NCBI GenBank assembly: GCA_023053545.1
Contig: JAKZAN010000039.1
Coordinates: 735,522-799,521 of the forward strand
Source: Lepidurus packardi
Taxonomy: Eukaryota > Arthropoda > Branchiopoda > Notostraca > Triopsidae
Direction of reading: 5' to 3'
Length of the DNA: 64,000 bases
Shown here piece by piece: positions 1 through 13,518 of the stretch. The translations under genes and the position numbers were made by a program. A model generated the notes under the pieces. The model saw nothing but the letters and a program-made list of their open reading frames with translations. It was not told the DNA's origin and did not search any database. Position 1 is the first letter of the stretch. Each line of letters opens with the position of its first letter.

Positions 1-983
1 AGAACGGAATTCAATCAATCCTAAAGAAATAATTCAGTCCGTAAGGAATTAATTCAGTCCGAAAGGAATTAATTCAGTCCGTAAGGAATTAATTCAGTCC
101 GTAAGGAATTAATTAATTCCGTGATGAACTAATTAAGTCCGTAATGAATTAATAAAGTCCGTAAGGAATTAATTAAGTCCGTAAGGAATAAGTTCAGTAC
201 GTAAGGAAATAATTCAGTCCGTAATCGATTAATTAAATCCGTAATGAATTAATTCAGTCCGTATAAAATTAATTCAGTCCGTAAGGAATTAATTAAGGAA
301 TTAATTCAGTCCGTAAGGAATTAATTCAGTCCGTAAGGATTTAATTCAGTCCGTAAGGAATTAATTCAGTCCGTAAGGAATTAATTCAGTCCGTAAGGAA
401 TTAATTCACTCCGTAAGGAATTAATTCAGTAAGAAAGGAATTCAATCAATCCTAAAGAACTAATTCAGTCCGTAATGAAATAATTCAGTCCATAATGAAT
501 TAATTCAGTCCGTAAGGAATTAATTCAGTCCGTAAGGAATTAATTAAATCCGTACGGAATTAATTCAGACCGTGAAGAATTAATTAAGTACGTAAGGAAT
601 TAATTAAGTCCGTATGGAATTAATTCAGTCCGTAATGAATTAATTAAGTCCGTAAGGAATTAATTAAGTCCGTAAGGAATAAGTTCAGTACGTAAGGAAA
701 TAATTCAGTACGTAATCGATTAATTAAATCCTTAAGGAATTAATTCAGTCCGTAAGGAATAAATTCAGTACGTAAAGAATTAATTCAGTCCGTAATGGAT
801 TAATTAAGGAATTAATTCAGTCCGTAAATAATTAATTCAGTCCGTAAGGAATAAATTCAGTACGTAAAGAATTAATTCAGTCCGTAATGGATTAATTAAG
901 TCCGTAATGAATTAATACAGTCCGTATAAAATTAATTCAGTCCGTAAGATATTAATTAAGGAATTAATTCAGTCCGTAAGGAA

Positions 984-1022
984 TTAATTCAGTAAGAAAG
1001 GAATTCAATCAATCCTAAAGAA
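984..1022 (+). repeat. Representative left-type EcoRI box (20+19 bp)
   Basis: A 20-bp variant monomer with GTAAGAAAGG in place of GTCCGTAAGG is followed by a 19-bp variant, TTCAATCAATCCTAAAGAA. The junction makes GAATTC. Being 19 bp, the second unit moves the array register back by one base every time it occurs. Similar boxes start near 431, 1533, 2072, 2471, 2962, 3061, 3540, 4079, 4478, 4929 and 5028 (positions of the AAGAA core) and on through the left block. Some carry GAACGG instead of GAAAGG, and some CAATGAATCCTGAAG (5539, 6529, 12228, 13218, 14781, 15333). Confidence 0.9.
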
Positions 1023-1119
1023 TTAATTCAGTCCGTAAGGAAATAATTCAGTCCGTAAGGAATTAATTCAGTCCGTAAGGAATTAATTCAGTCCGTAAGG
1101 AATTAATTCAGTCCGTAAG

Positions 1120-4100
1120 GAATTAATTCAGTCCGTAAGGAATTAATTCAGTCCGTAAGGAATTATTTCAGTCCGTAATTAATTCATTCATTCCTTACGG
1201 AATTAACTAAGTCCACAATGAATTAATTCAGTCCGTAAGGAATTAATTCAGTCCGAAAGGAATTAATTCAGTCCGTAAGGAATTAATTCAGTCCGTAAGG
1301 AATTAATTCAGTCCGTAAGGAATTAATTCAGTCCGTAAGGAATTAACTCAGTCCGTAAGGAATTAATTAAGTCCGTAAGGAATTAATTCAGTCCGTAAGG
1401 AATTAATCCTGTCCGTAAGGATTTAATTCAGTCCGTAATGTAATAATTCAGTCCGTAAGGAATTAATTCAGTCCGTAAGGAATTAATTCAGTCCGTAAGG
1501 AATAAGTTCAGTCCGTAAGGAATTAATTCAGTAAGAACGGAATTCAATCAATCCTAAAGAAATAATTCAGTCCGTAAGGAATTAATTCAGTCCGAAAGGA
1601 ATTAATTCAGTCCGTAAGGAATTAATTCAGTCCGTAAGGAATTAATCCAGTCCGTAAGGAATTATTTCAGTCCGTAATTAATTAATTCATTCCTTACGGA
1701 ATTAATTAAGTCCATAATGAATTATTTCAGTCCGTAATTAATTCATTCATTCCTTACGGAATTAATTAAGTCCATAATGAATTAATTCAGTCCGTAAGGA
1801 ATTAATTCAGTCCGTAAGGAATTAATTAAATCCGTAAGGAATTAATTCAGACCGTAAGGAATTAATTTAGTCCGTAAGGAATTAATTCAGTCCGTCCGGA
1901 ACTAATTCAGTCCGTAAGGTATTAATTCAGTCCGTAAGGAATTAATTCAGCCCGTAAGGAATAAGTTCAGTACTTAAGGAATTAATTAAGTCCGTAATGG
2001 ATTAATTAAGTCCGTAATGAATTAATTCAGTCCGTATGAAATTAATTCAGTCCGTAAGGAATTAATTCAGTAAGAACGGAATTCAATCAATCCTAAAGAA
2101 TTAATTCAGTCCGTAAGGAAATAATTCAGTCCGTAAGGAATTAATTCAGTCCGAAAGGAATTAATTCAGTCCGTAAGGAATTAATTCAGTCCGTAAGGAA
2201 TTAATTCAGTCCGTAAGGAATTATTTCAGTCCGTAATTAATTCATTCATTCCTTACGGAATTAATTAAGTCCATAATGAATTAATTCAGTCCGTAAGGAA
2301 TTAATTCAGTCCGTAAGGAATTAATTAAATCCGTAAGGAATTAATTCAGACCGTAAGGAATTAATTCAGTCCGTACGGAATTATTTCAGTCCGTAATTAA
2401 TTCATTCATTCCTTACGGATTTAATTAAGTCCGTAAGGAATTAATTCACTCCGTAAGGAATTAATTCAGTAAGAAAGGAATTCAATCAATCCTAAAGAAT
2501 TAATTCAGTCCGTAAGGAAATAATTCTGTCCGTAAGGAATTAATTCAGTCCGTAATGTAATAATTCAGTCCGTAAGGAATTAATTCAGTCCGTAAGGAAT
2601 TAATTCAGTCCGTAATGTAATAATTAAGTCCGTAAGGAATTAATTCAGTCCGTAATGAATTAATTAAGTCCGTAAGGAATTAATTAAGTCCGTAAGGAAT
2701 TAATTAAGTCCGTAAGGAATAAGTTCAGTACGTAAGGAAATAATTCAGTCCGTAATAGATTAATTAAATCCGTAATGAATTAATTCAGTCCGTATGAAAT
2801 TAATTCAGTCCGTAAGGAATTAATTAAGGAATTAATTCAGTCCGTAAGGAATTAATTCAGTCCGTAAGGAATTAATTCAGTCCGTAAGGAATTAATTCAG
2901 TCCGTAAGGAATTAATTCAGTCCGTAAGGAATTAATTCAGTCCGTAAGGAATTAATTCAGTAAGAAAGGAATTCAATCAATCCTAAAGAATTAATTCAGT
3001 CCGTAAGGAAATAATTCAGTCCGTAAGGAATTAATTCAGTCCGTAAGGAATTAATTCAGTAAGAAAGGAATTCAATCAATCCTAAAGAATTAATTCAGTC
3101 CGTAATGAAATAATTCAGTCCATAATGAATTAATTCAGTCCGTAAGGAATTAATTCAGTCCGTAAGGAATTATTTCAGTCCGTAATTAATTCATTCATTC
3201 CTTACGGAATTAACTAAGTCCACAATGAATTAATTCAGTCCGTAAGGAATTAATTCAGTCCGAAAGGAATTAATTCAGTCCGTAAGGAATTAATTCAGTC
3301 CGTAAGGAATTATTTCAGTCCGTAAGGAATTAATTCAGTCCGTAAGGAATTAACTCAGTCCGTAAGGAATTAATTAAGTCCGTAAGGAATTAATTCAGTC
3401 CGTAAGGAATTAATCCTGTCCGTAAGGATTTAATTCAGTCCGTAATGTAATAATTCAGTCCGTAAGGAATTAATTCAGTCCGTAAGGAATTAATTCAGTC
3501 CGTAAGGAATAAGTTCAGTCCGTAAGGAATTAATTCAGTAAGAACGGAATTCAATCAATCCTAAAGAAATAATTCAGTCCGTAAGGAATTAATTCAGTCC
3601 GAAAGGAATTAATTCAGTCCGTAAGGAATTAATTCAGTCCGTAAGGAATTAATCCAGTCCGTAAGGAATTATTTCAGTCCGTAATTAATTAATTCATTCC
3701 TTACGGAATTAATTAAGTCCATAATGAATTATTTCAGTCCGTAATTAATTCATTCATTCCTTACGGAATTAATTAAGTCCATAATGAATTAATTCAGTCC
3801 GTAAGGAATTAATTCAGTCCGTAAGGAATTAATTAAATCCGTAAGGAACTAATTCAGACCGTAAGGAATTAATTTAGTCCGTAAGGAATTAATTCAGTCC
3901 GTCCGGAACTAATTCAGTCCGTAAGGTATTAATTCAGTCCGTAAGGAATTAATTCAGCCCGTAAGGAATAAGTTCAGTACTTAAGGAATTAATTAAGTCC
4001 GTAATGGATTAATTAAGTCCGTAATGAATTAATTCAGTCCGTATGAAATTAATTCAGTCCGTAAGGAATTAATTCAGTAAGAACGGAATTCAATCAATCC

Positions 4101-5137
4101 TAAAGAATTAATTCAGTCCGTAAGGAAATAATTCAGTCCGTAAGGAATTAATTCAGTCCGAAAGGAATTAATTCAGTCCGTAAGGAATTAATTCAGTCCG
4201 TAAGGAATTAATTCAGTCCGTAAGGAATTATTTCAGTCCGTAATTAATTCATTCATTCCTTACGGAATTAATTAAGTCCATAATGAATTAATTCAGTCCG
4301 TAAGGAATTAATTCAGTCCGTAAGGAATTAATTAAATCCGTAAGGAATTAATTCAGACCGTAAGGAATTAATTCAGTCCGTACGGAATTATTTCAGTCCG
4401 TAATTAATTCATTCATTCCTTACGGATTTAATTAAGTCCGTAAGGAATTAATTCACTCCGTAAGGAATTAATTCAGTAAGAAAGGAATTCAATCAATCCT
4501 AAAGAATTAATTCAGTCCGTAAGGAAATAATTCTGTCCGTAAGGAATTAATTCAATCCGTAATGTAATAATTCAGTCCGTAAGGAATTAATTCAGTCCGT
4601 AAGGAATTAATTCAGTCCGTAATGTAATAATTCAGTCCGTAAGGAATTAATTCAGTCCGTAATGAATTAATTAAGTCCGTAAGGAATTAATTAAGTCCGT
4701 AAGGAATTAATTAAGTCCGTAAGGAATAAGTTCAGTACGTAAGGAAATAATTCAGTCCGTAATAGATTAATTAAATCCGTAATGAATTAATTCAGTCCGT
4801 ATGAAATTAATTCAGTCCGTAAGGAATTAATTAAGGAATTAATTCAGTCCGTAAGGAATTAATTCAGTCCGTAAGGAATTAATTCAGTCCGTAAGGAATT
4901 AATTCAGTCCGTAAGGAATTAATTCAGTAAGAAAGGAATTCAATCAATCCTAAAGAATTAATTCAGTCCGTAAGGAAATAATTCAGTCCGTAAGGAATTA
5001 ATTCAGTCCGTAAGGAATTAATTCAGTAAGAAAGGAATTCAATCAATCCTAAAGAATTAATTCAGTCCGTAATGAAATAATTCAGTCCATAATGAATTAA
5101 TTCAGTCCGTAAGGAATTAATTCAGTCCGTAAGGAAT
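1120..5137. repeat. Nested 2.0-kb tandem duplication inside copy A
   Basis: Roughly 1,120-3,170 and 3,127-5,137 are two copies of one block. Marker pairs 1171/3178, 1533/3540, 2072/4079 and 2471/4478 are 2,007 apart. Pairs 2962/4929 and 3061/5028 are 1,967 apart, meaning two monomers fewer. Copy B of the 6.7-kb unit carries the same nested pair, so the 2.0-kb duplication came first. Confidence 0.8.
1153..1200. repeat. Representative inverted half-monomer hairpin
   Basis: A normal arm CCGTAAGGAAT is followed after about 26 bases by its reverse complement ATTCCTTACGG, giving an 11-bp perfect stem. The 3' arm is a monomer fragment in inverted orientation (TTCCTTACGGAATTAA) that lacks the ACTG of a full reversed unit. 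The linker is TAATTAATTCATTC-like. The same block recurs near 1675, 1735, 2235, 2395, 3180, 3680, 3740, 4230 and 4400 and throughout the left block, always in the same orientation. Confidence 0.85.
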
Positions 5138-5189
5138 TAATTAAATCCGTACGGAATTAATTCAGACCGTGAAGAATTAATTAAGTACG

Positions 5190-6885
5190 TAAGGAATTAA
5201 TTAAGTCCGTAAGGAATTAATTCAGTCCGTAATGAATTAATTAAGTCCGTAAGGAATTAATTAAGTCCGTAAAGAATTAATTAAGTCCGTAAGGAATTAA
5301 TTAAGTCCGTAAGGAATAAGTTCAGTACGTAAGGAAATAATTCAGTCCGTAATCGATTAATTAAATCCTTAAGGAATTAATTCAGTCCGTAAGGAATAAA
5401 TTCAGTACGTAAGGAATTAATTCAGTCCGTAATGGATTAATTAAGTCCGTAATGAATTAATACAGTCCGTATAAAATTAATTCAGTCCGTAAGATATTAA
5501 TTAAGGAATTAATTCAGTCCGTAAGGAATTAATTCAGTAAGAAAGGAATTCAATGAATCCTGAAGAATTAATTCAGTCCGTAAGGAAATTATTCAGTCCG
5601 TAAGGAATTAATTCTGTCCGTAAGGTTTTAATTCAGTCCGTAAGGCATTAATTCAGTCCGTAAGGAATTAATTCAGTCCGTAAGGAATTAATTCCGTCCG
5701 TAAGGAATAAGTTCAGTACGTAAGGAATTAATTCAGTCCGTAATGGATTAATTAAGTCCGTAATGAATAAATTCAGTCCGTATGAAATTAATTCAGTCCG
5801 TAAGGAATTAATTAAGTCCGTAATGAATTAATTAATTCCGTGATGAATTAATTAAGTCCGTAATGAATTAATAAAGTCCGTAAGGAATTAATTAAATCCG
5901 TAAGGAATTAATTCAGACCGTAAGGAATTAATTCAGTCCGTACGGAATTATTTCAGTCCGTAATTAATTCATTCATTCCTTACGGATTTAATTAAGTCCG
6001 TAAGGAATTAATTCACTCCGTAAGGAATTAATTCAGTAAGAAAGGAATTCAATCAATCCTAAAGAATTAATTCAGTCCGTAAGGAAATAATTCTGTCCGT
6101 AAGGAATTAATTCAGTCCGTAATGTAATAATTCAGTCCGTAAGGAATTAATTCAGTCCGTAAGGAATTAATTCAGTCCGTAATGTAATAATTAAGTCCGT
6201 AAGGAATTAATTCAGTCCGTAATGAATTAATTAAGTCCGTAAGGAATTAATTAAGTCCGTAAAGAATTAATTAAGTCCGTAAGGAATTAATTAAGTCCGT
6301 AAGGAATAAGTTCGGTACGTAAGGAAATAATTCAGTCCGTAATCGATTAATTAAATCCTTAAGGAATTAATTCAGTCCGTAAGGAATAAATTCAGTACGT
6401 AAGGAATTAATTCAGTCCGTAATGGATTAATTAAGTCCGTAATGAAATAATACAGTCCGTATAAAATTAATTCAGTCCGTAAGATATTAATTAAGGAATT
6501 AATTCAGTCCGTAAGGAATTAATTCAGTAAGAAAGGAATTCAATGAATCCTGAAGAATTAATTCAGTCCGTAAGGAAATTATTCAGTCCGTAAGGAATTA
6601 ATTCTGTCCGTAAGGTTTTAATTCAGTCCGTAAGGCATTAATTCAGTCCGTAAGGAATTAATTCAGTCCGTAAGGAATTAATTCAGTCCGTAAGGAATAA
6701 GTTCAGTACGTAAGGAATTAATTCAGTCCGTAATGGATTAATTAAGTCCGTAATGAATAAATTCAGTCCGTATGAAATTAATTCAGTCCGTAAGGAATTA
6801 ATTAAGTCCGTAATGAATTAATTAATTCCGTGATGAACTAATTAAGTCCGTAATGAATTAATAAAGTCCGTAAGGAATTAATTAA
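5190..6885. repeat. Nested duplication at 990-bp offset
   Basis: About 5,190-5,895 matches about 6,180-6,885. The rare box with CAATGAATCCTGAAG occurs at 5539 and 6529. The same spacing recurs in copy B (12228 and 13218). Flanking variants such as GTAATCGATTAATTAAATCC and GTATAAAATTAATTCAG keep the same order in both halves. Confidence 0.78.
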
Positions 6886-9800
6886 GTCCGTAAGGAATAA
6901 GTTCAGTACGTAAGGAAATAATTCAGTCCGTAATCGATTAATTAAATCCGTAATGAATTAATTCAGTCCGTATAAAATTAATTCAGTCCGTAAGGAATTA
7001 ATTAAGGAATTAATTCAGTCCGTAAGGAATTAATTCAGTCCGTAAGGATTTAATTCAGTCCGTAAGGAATTAATTCAGTCCGTAAGGAATTAATTCAGTC
7101 CGTAAGGAATTAATTCACTCCGTAAGGAATTAATTCAGTAAGAAAGGAATTCAATCAATCCTAAAGAACTAATTCAGTCCGTAATGAAATAATTCAGTCC
7201 ATAATGAATTAATTCAGTCCGTAAGGAATTAATTCAGTCCGTAAGGAATTAATTAAATCCGTACGGAATTAATTCAGACCGTGAAGAATTAATTAAGTAC
7301 GTAAGGAATTAATTAAGTCCGTATGGAATTAATTCAGTCCGTAATGAATTAATTAAGTCCGTAAGGAATTAATTAAGTCCGTAAGGAATAAGTTCAGTAC
7401 GTAAGGAAATAATTCAGTACGTAATCGATTAATTAAATCCTTAAGGAATTAATTCAGTCCGTAAGGAATAAATTCAGTACGTAAAGAATTAATTCAGTCC
7501 GTAATGGATTAATTAAGGAATTAATTCAGTCCGTAAATAATTAATTCAGTCCGTAAGGAATAAATTCAGTACGTAAAGAATTAATTCAGTCCGTAATGGA
7601 TTAATTAAGTCCGTAATGAATTAATACAGTCCGTATAAAATTAATTCAGTCCGTAAGATATTAATTAAGGAATTAATTCAGTCCGTAAGGAATTAATTCA
7701 GTAAGAAAGGAATTCAATCAATCCTAAAGAATTAATTCAGTCCGTAAGGAAATAATTCAGTCCGTAAGGAATTAATTCAGTCCGTAAGGAATTAATTCAG
7801 TCCGTAAGGAATTAATTCAGTCCGTAAGGAATTAATTCAGTCCGTAAGGAATTAATTCAGTCCGTAAGGAATTATTTCAGTCCGTAATTAATTCATTCAT
7901 TCCTTACGGAATTAACTAAGTCCACAATGAATTAATTCAGTCCGTAAGGAATTAATTCAGTCCGAAAGGAATTAATTCAGTCCGTAAGGAATTAATTCAG
8001 TCCGTAAGGAATTAATTCAGTCCGTAAGGAATTAATTCAGTCCGTAAGGAATTAACTCAGTCCGTAAGGAATTAATTAAGTCCGTAAGGAATTAATTCAG
8101 TCCGTAAGGAATTAATCCTGTCCGTAAGGATTTAATTCAGTCCGTAATGTAATAATTCAGTCCGTAAGGAATTAATTCAGTCCGTAAGGAATTAATTCAG
8201 TCCGTAAGGAATAAGTTCAGTCCGTAAGGAATTAATTCAGTAAGAACGGAATTCAATCAATCCTAAAGAAATAATTCAGTCCGTAAGGAATTAATTCAGT
8301 CCGAAAGGAATTAATTCAGTCCGTAAGGAATTAATTCAGTCCGTAAGGAATTAATCCAGTCCGTAAGGAATTATTTCAGTCCGTAATTAATTAATTCATT
8401 CCTTACGGAATTAATTAAGTCCATAATGAATTATTTCAGTCCGTAATTAATTCATTCATTCCTTACGGAATTAATTAAGTCCATAATGAATTAATTCAGT
8501 CCGTAAGGAATTAATTCAGTCCGTAAGGAATTAATTAAATCCGTAAGGAATTAATTCAGACCGTAAGGAATTAATTTAGTCCGTAAGGAATTAATTCAGT
8601 CCGTCCGGAACTAATTCAGTCCGTAAGGTATTAATTCAGTCCGTAAGGAATTAATTCAGCCCGTAAGGAATAAGTTCAGTACTTAAGGAATTAATTAAGT
8701 CCGTAATGGATTAATTAAGTCCGTAATGAATTAATTCAGTCCGTATGAAATTAATTCAGTCCGTAAGGAATTAATTCAGTAAGAACGGAATTCAATCAAT
8801 CCTAAAGAATTAATTCAGTCCGTAAGGAAATAATTCAGTCCGTAAGGAATTAATTCAGTCCGAAAGGAATTAATTCATTCCGTAAGGAATTAATTCAGTC
8901 CGTAAGGAATTAATTCAGTCCGTAAGGAATTATTTCAGTCCGTAATTAATTCATTCATTCCTTACGGAATTAATTAAGTCCATAATGAATTAATTCAGTC
9001 CGTAAGGAATTAATTCAGTCCGTAAGGAATTAATTAAATCCGTAAGGAATTAATTCAGACCGTAAGGAATTAATTCAGTCCGTACGGAATTATTTCAGTC
9101 CGTAATTAATTCATTCATTCCTTACGGATTTAATTAAGTCCGTAAGGAATTAATTCACTCCGTAAGGAATTAATTCAGTAAGAAAGGAATTCAATCAATC
9201 CTAAAGAATTAATTCAGTCCGTAAGGAAATAATTCTGTCCGTAAGGAATTAATTCAGTCCGTAATGTAATAATTCAGTCCGTAAGGAATTAATTCAGTCC
9301 GTAAGGAATTAATTCAGTCCGTAATGTAATAATTAAGTCCGTAAGGAATTAATTCAGTCCGTAATGAATTAATTAAGTCCGTAAGGAATTAATTAAGTCC
9401 GTAAGGAATAAGTTCAGTACGTAAGGAAATAATTCAGTCCGTAATAGATTAATTAAATCCGTAATGAATTAATTCAGTCCGTATGAAATTAATTCAGTCC
9501 GTAAGGAATTAATTAAGGAATTAATTCAGTCCGTAAGGAATTAATTCAGTCCGTAAGGAATTAATTCAGTCCGTAAGGAATTAATTCAGTCCGTAAGGAA
9601 TTAATTCAGTCCGTAAGGAATTAATTCAGTCCGTAAGGAATTAATTCAGTAAGAAAGGAATTCAATCAATCCTAAAGAATTAATTCAGTCCGTAAGGAAA
9701 TAATTCAGTCCGTAAGGAATTAATTCAGTCCGTAAGGAATTAATTCAGTAAGAAAGGAATTCAATCAATCCTAAAGAATTAATTCAGTCCGTAATGAAAT

Positions 9801-12800
9801 AATTCAGTCCATAATGAATTAATTCAGTCCGTAAGGAATTAATTCAGTCCGTAAGGAATTATTTCAGTCCGTAATTAATTCATTCATTCCTTACGGAATT
9901 AACTAAGTCCACAATGAATTAATTCAGTCCGTAAGGAATTAATTCAGTCCGAAAGGAATTAATTCAGTCCGTAAGGAATTAATTCAGTCCGTAAGGAATT
10001 ATTTCAGTCCGTAAGGAATTAATTCAGTCCGTAAGGAATTAACTCAGTCCGTAAGGAATTAATTAAGTCCGTAAGGAATTAATTCAGTCCGTAAGGAATT
10101 AATCCTGTCCGTAAGGATTTAATTCAGTCCGTAATGTAATAATTCAGTCCGTAAGGAATTAATTCAGTCCGTAAGGAATTAATTCAGTCCGTAAGGAATA
10201 AGTTCAGTCCGTAAGGAATTAATTCAGTAAGAACGGAATTCAATCAATCCTAAAGAAATAATTCAGTCCGTAAGGAATTAATTCAGTCCGAAAGGAATTA
10301 ATTCAGTCCGTAAGGAATTAATTCAGTCCGTAAGGAATTAATCCAGTCCGTAAGGAATTATTTCAGTCCGTAATTAATTAATTCATTCCTTACGGAATTA
10401 ATTAAGTCCATAATGAATTATTTCAGTCCGTAATTAATTCATTCATTCCTTACGGAATTAATTAAGTCCATAATGAATTAATTCAGTCCGTAAGGAATTA
10501 ATTCAGTCCGTAAGGAATTAATTAAATCCGTAAGGAATTAATTCAGACCGTAAGGAATTAATTTAGTCCGTAAGGAATTAATTCAGTCCGTCCGGAACTA
10601 ATTCAGTCCGTAAGGTATTAATTCAGTCCGTAAGGAATTAATTCAGCCCGTAAGGAATAAGTTCAGTACTTAAGGAATTAATTAAGTCCGTAATGGATTA
10701 ATTAAGTCCGTAATGAATTAATTCAGTCCGTATGAAATTAATTCAGTCCGTAAGGAATTAATTCAGTAAGAACGGAATTCAATCAATCCTAAAGAATTAA
10801 TTCAGTCCGTAAGGAAATAATTCAGTCCGTAAGGAATTAATTCAGTCCGAAAGGAATTAATTCAGTCCGTAAGGAATTAATTCAGTCCGTAAGGAATTAA
10901 TTCAGTCCGTAAGGAATTATTTCAGTCCGTAATTAATTCATTCATTCCTTACGGAATTAATTAAGTCCATAATGAATTAATTCAGTCCGTAAGGAATTAA
11001 TTCAGTCCGTAAGGAATTAATTAAATCCGTAAGGAATTAATTCAGACCGTAAGGAATTAATTCAGTCCGTACGGAATTATTTCAGTCCGTAATTAATTCA
11101 TTCATTCCTTACGGATTTAATTAAGTCCGTAAGGAATTAATTCACTCCGTAAGGAATTAATTCAGTAAGAAAGGAATTCAATCAATCCTAAAGAATTAAT
11201 TCAGTCCGTAAGGAAATAATTCTGTCCGTAAGGAATTAATTCAATCCGTAATGTAATAATTCAGTCCGTAAGGAATTAATTCAGTCCGTAAGGAATTAAT
11301 TCAGTCCGTAATGTAATAATTCAGTCCGTAAGGAATTAATTCAGTCCGTAATGAATTAATTAAGTCCGTAAGGAATTAATTAAGTCCGTAAGGAATTAAT
11401 TAAGTCCGTAAGGAATAAGTTCAGTACGTAAGGAAATAATTCAGTCCGTAATAGATTAATTAAATCCGTAATGAATTAATTCAGTCCGTATGAAATTAAT
11501 TCAGTCCGTAAGGAATTAATTAAGGAATTAATTCAGTCCGTAAGGAATTAATTCAGTCCGTAAGGAATTAATTCAGTCCGTAAGGAATTAATTCAGTCCG
11601 TAAGGAATTAATTCAGTAAGAAAGGAATTCAATCAATCCTAAAGAATTAATTCAGTCCGTAAGGAAATAATTCAGTCCGTAAGGAATTAATTCAGTCCGT
11701 AAGGAATTAATTCAGTAAGAAAGGAATTCAATCAATCCTAAAGAATTAATTCAGTCCGTAATGAAATAATTCAGTCCATAATGAATTAATTCAGTCCGTA
11801 AGGAATTAATTCAGTCCGTAAGGAATTAATTAAATCCGTACGGAATTAATTCAGACCGTGAAGAATTAATTAAGTACGTAAGGAATTAATTAAGTCCGTA
11901 AGGAATTAATTCAGTCCGTAATGAATTAATTAAGTCCGTAAGGAATTAATTAAGTCCGTAAAGAATTAATTAAGTCCGTAAGGAATTAATTAAGTCCGTA
12001 AGGAATAAGTTCAGTACGTAAGGAAATAATTCAGTCCGTAATCGATTAATTAAATCCTTAAGGAATTAATTCAGTCCGTAAGGAATAAATTCAGTACGTA
12101 AGGAATTAATTCAGTCCGTAATGGATTAATTAAGTCCGTAATGAATTAATACAGTCCGTATAAAATTAATTCAGTCCGTAAGATATTAATTAAGGAATTA
12201 ATTCAGTCCGTAAGGAATTAATTCAGTAAGAAAGGAATTCAATGAATCCTGAAGAATTAATTCAGTCCGTAAGGAAATTATTCAGTCCGTAAGGAATTAA
12301 TTCTGTCCGTAAGGTTTTAATTCAGTCCGTAAGGCATTAATTCAGTCCGTAAGGAATTAATTCAGTCCGTAAGGAATTAATTCCGTCCGTAAGGAATAAG
12401 TTCAGTACGTAAGGAATTAATTCAGTCCGTAATGGATTAATTAAGTCCGTAATGAATAAATTCAGTCCGTATGAAATTAATTCAGTCCGTAAGGAATTAA
12501 TTAAGTCCGTAATGAATTAATTAATTCCGTGATGAATTAATTAAGTCCGTAATGAATTAATAAAGTCCGTAAGGAATTAATTAAATCCGTAAGGAATTAA
12601 TTCAGACCGTAAGGAATTAATTCAGTCCGTACGGAATTATTTCAGTCCGTAATTAATTCATTCATTCCTTACGGATTTAATTAAGTCCGTAAGGAATTAA
12701 TTCACTCCGTAAGGAATTAATTCAGTAAGAAAGGAATTCAATCAATCCTAAAGAATTAATTCAGTCCGTAAGGAAATAATTCTGTCCGTAAGGAATTAAT

Positions 12801-13518
12801 TCAGTCCGTAATGTAATAATTCAGTCCGTAAGGAATTAATTCAGTCCGTAAGGAATTAATTCAGTCCGTAATGTAATAATTAAGTCCGTAAGGAATTAAT
12901 TCAGTCCGTAATGAATTAATTAAGTCCGTAAGGAATTAATTAAGTCCGTAAAGAATTAATTAAGTCCGTAAGGAATTAATTAAGTCCGTAAGGAATAAGT
13001 TCGGTACGTAAGGAAATAATTCAGTCCGTAATCGATTAATTAAATCCTTAAGGAATTAATTCAGTCCGTAAGGAATAAATTCAGTACGTAAGGAATTAAT
13101 TCAGTCCGTAATGGATTAATTAAGTCCGTAATGAAATAATACAGTCCGTATAAAATTAATTCAGTCCGTAAGATATTAATTAAGGAATTAATTCAGTCCG
13201 TAAGGAATTAATTCAGTAAGAAAGGAATTCAATGAATCCTGAAGAATTAATTCAGTCCGTAAGGAAATTATTCAGTCCGTAAGGAATTAATTCTGTCCGT
13301 AAGGTTTTAATTCAGTCCGTAAGGCATTAATTCAGTCCGTAAGGAATTAATTCAGTCCGTAAGGAATTAATTCAGTCCGTAAGGAATAAGTTCAGTACGT
13401 AAGGAATTAATTCAGTCCGTAATGGATTAATTAAGTCCGTAATGAATAAATTCAGTCCGTATGAAATTAATTCAGTCCGTAAGGAATTAATTAAGTCCGT
13501 AATGAATTAATTAATTCC
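6830..13518. repeat. 6.7-kb higher-order repeat, copy B
   Basis: Second tandem copy of the unit beginning at 121. The shared marker GTGATGAACTAATTAAG starts at 121 and 6830, and its near-identical form at 13519 begins what would be a third copy. Homology then continues only to about 13,560, where GTAATGAATTAG replaces the expected variants. Close similarity over about 330 monomers implies recent unequal exchange or segmental duplication, or an assembly duplication that would need read-level checking. Confidence 0.85.

Larger units (their letters stand above)
121..6829. repeat. 6.7-kb higher-order repeat, copy A
   Basis: The ordered series of variant monomers and boxes here repeats in the next 6.7 kb. 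Markers at 121, 181, 431, 994, 1533, 2072 and 2471 reappear exactly 6,709 bases downstream. Markers at 2962, 3061, 3540, 4079, 4478, 5028, 5539 and 6529 reappear 6,689 downstream. The 20-bp drop means copy B lost, or copy A gained, one monomer between about 2,650 and 2,720. The copies are nearly identical by eye, with scattered single-base differences. Confidence 0.85.
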
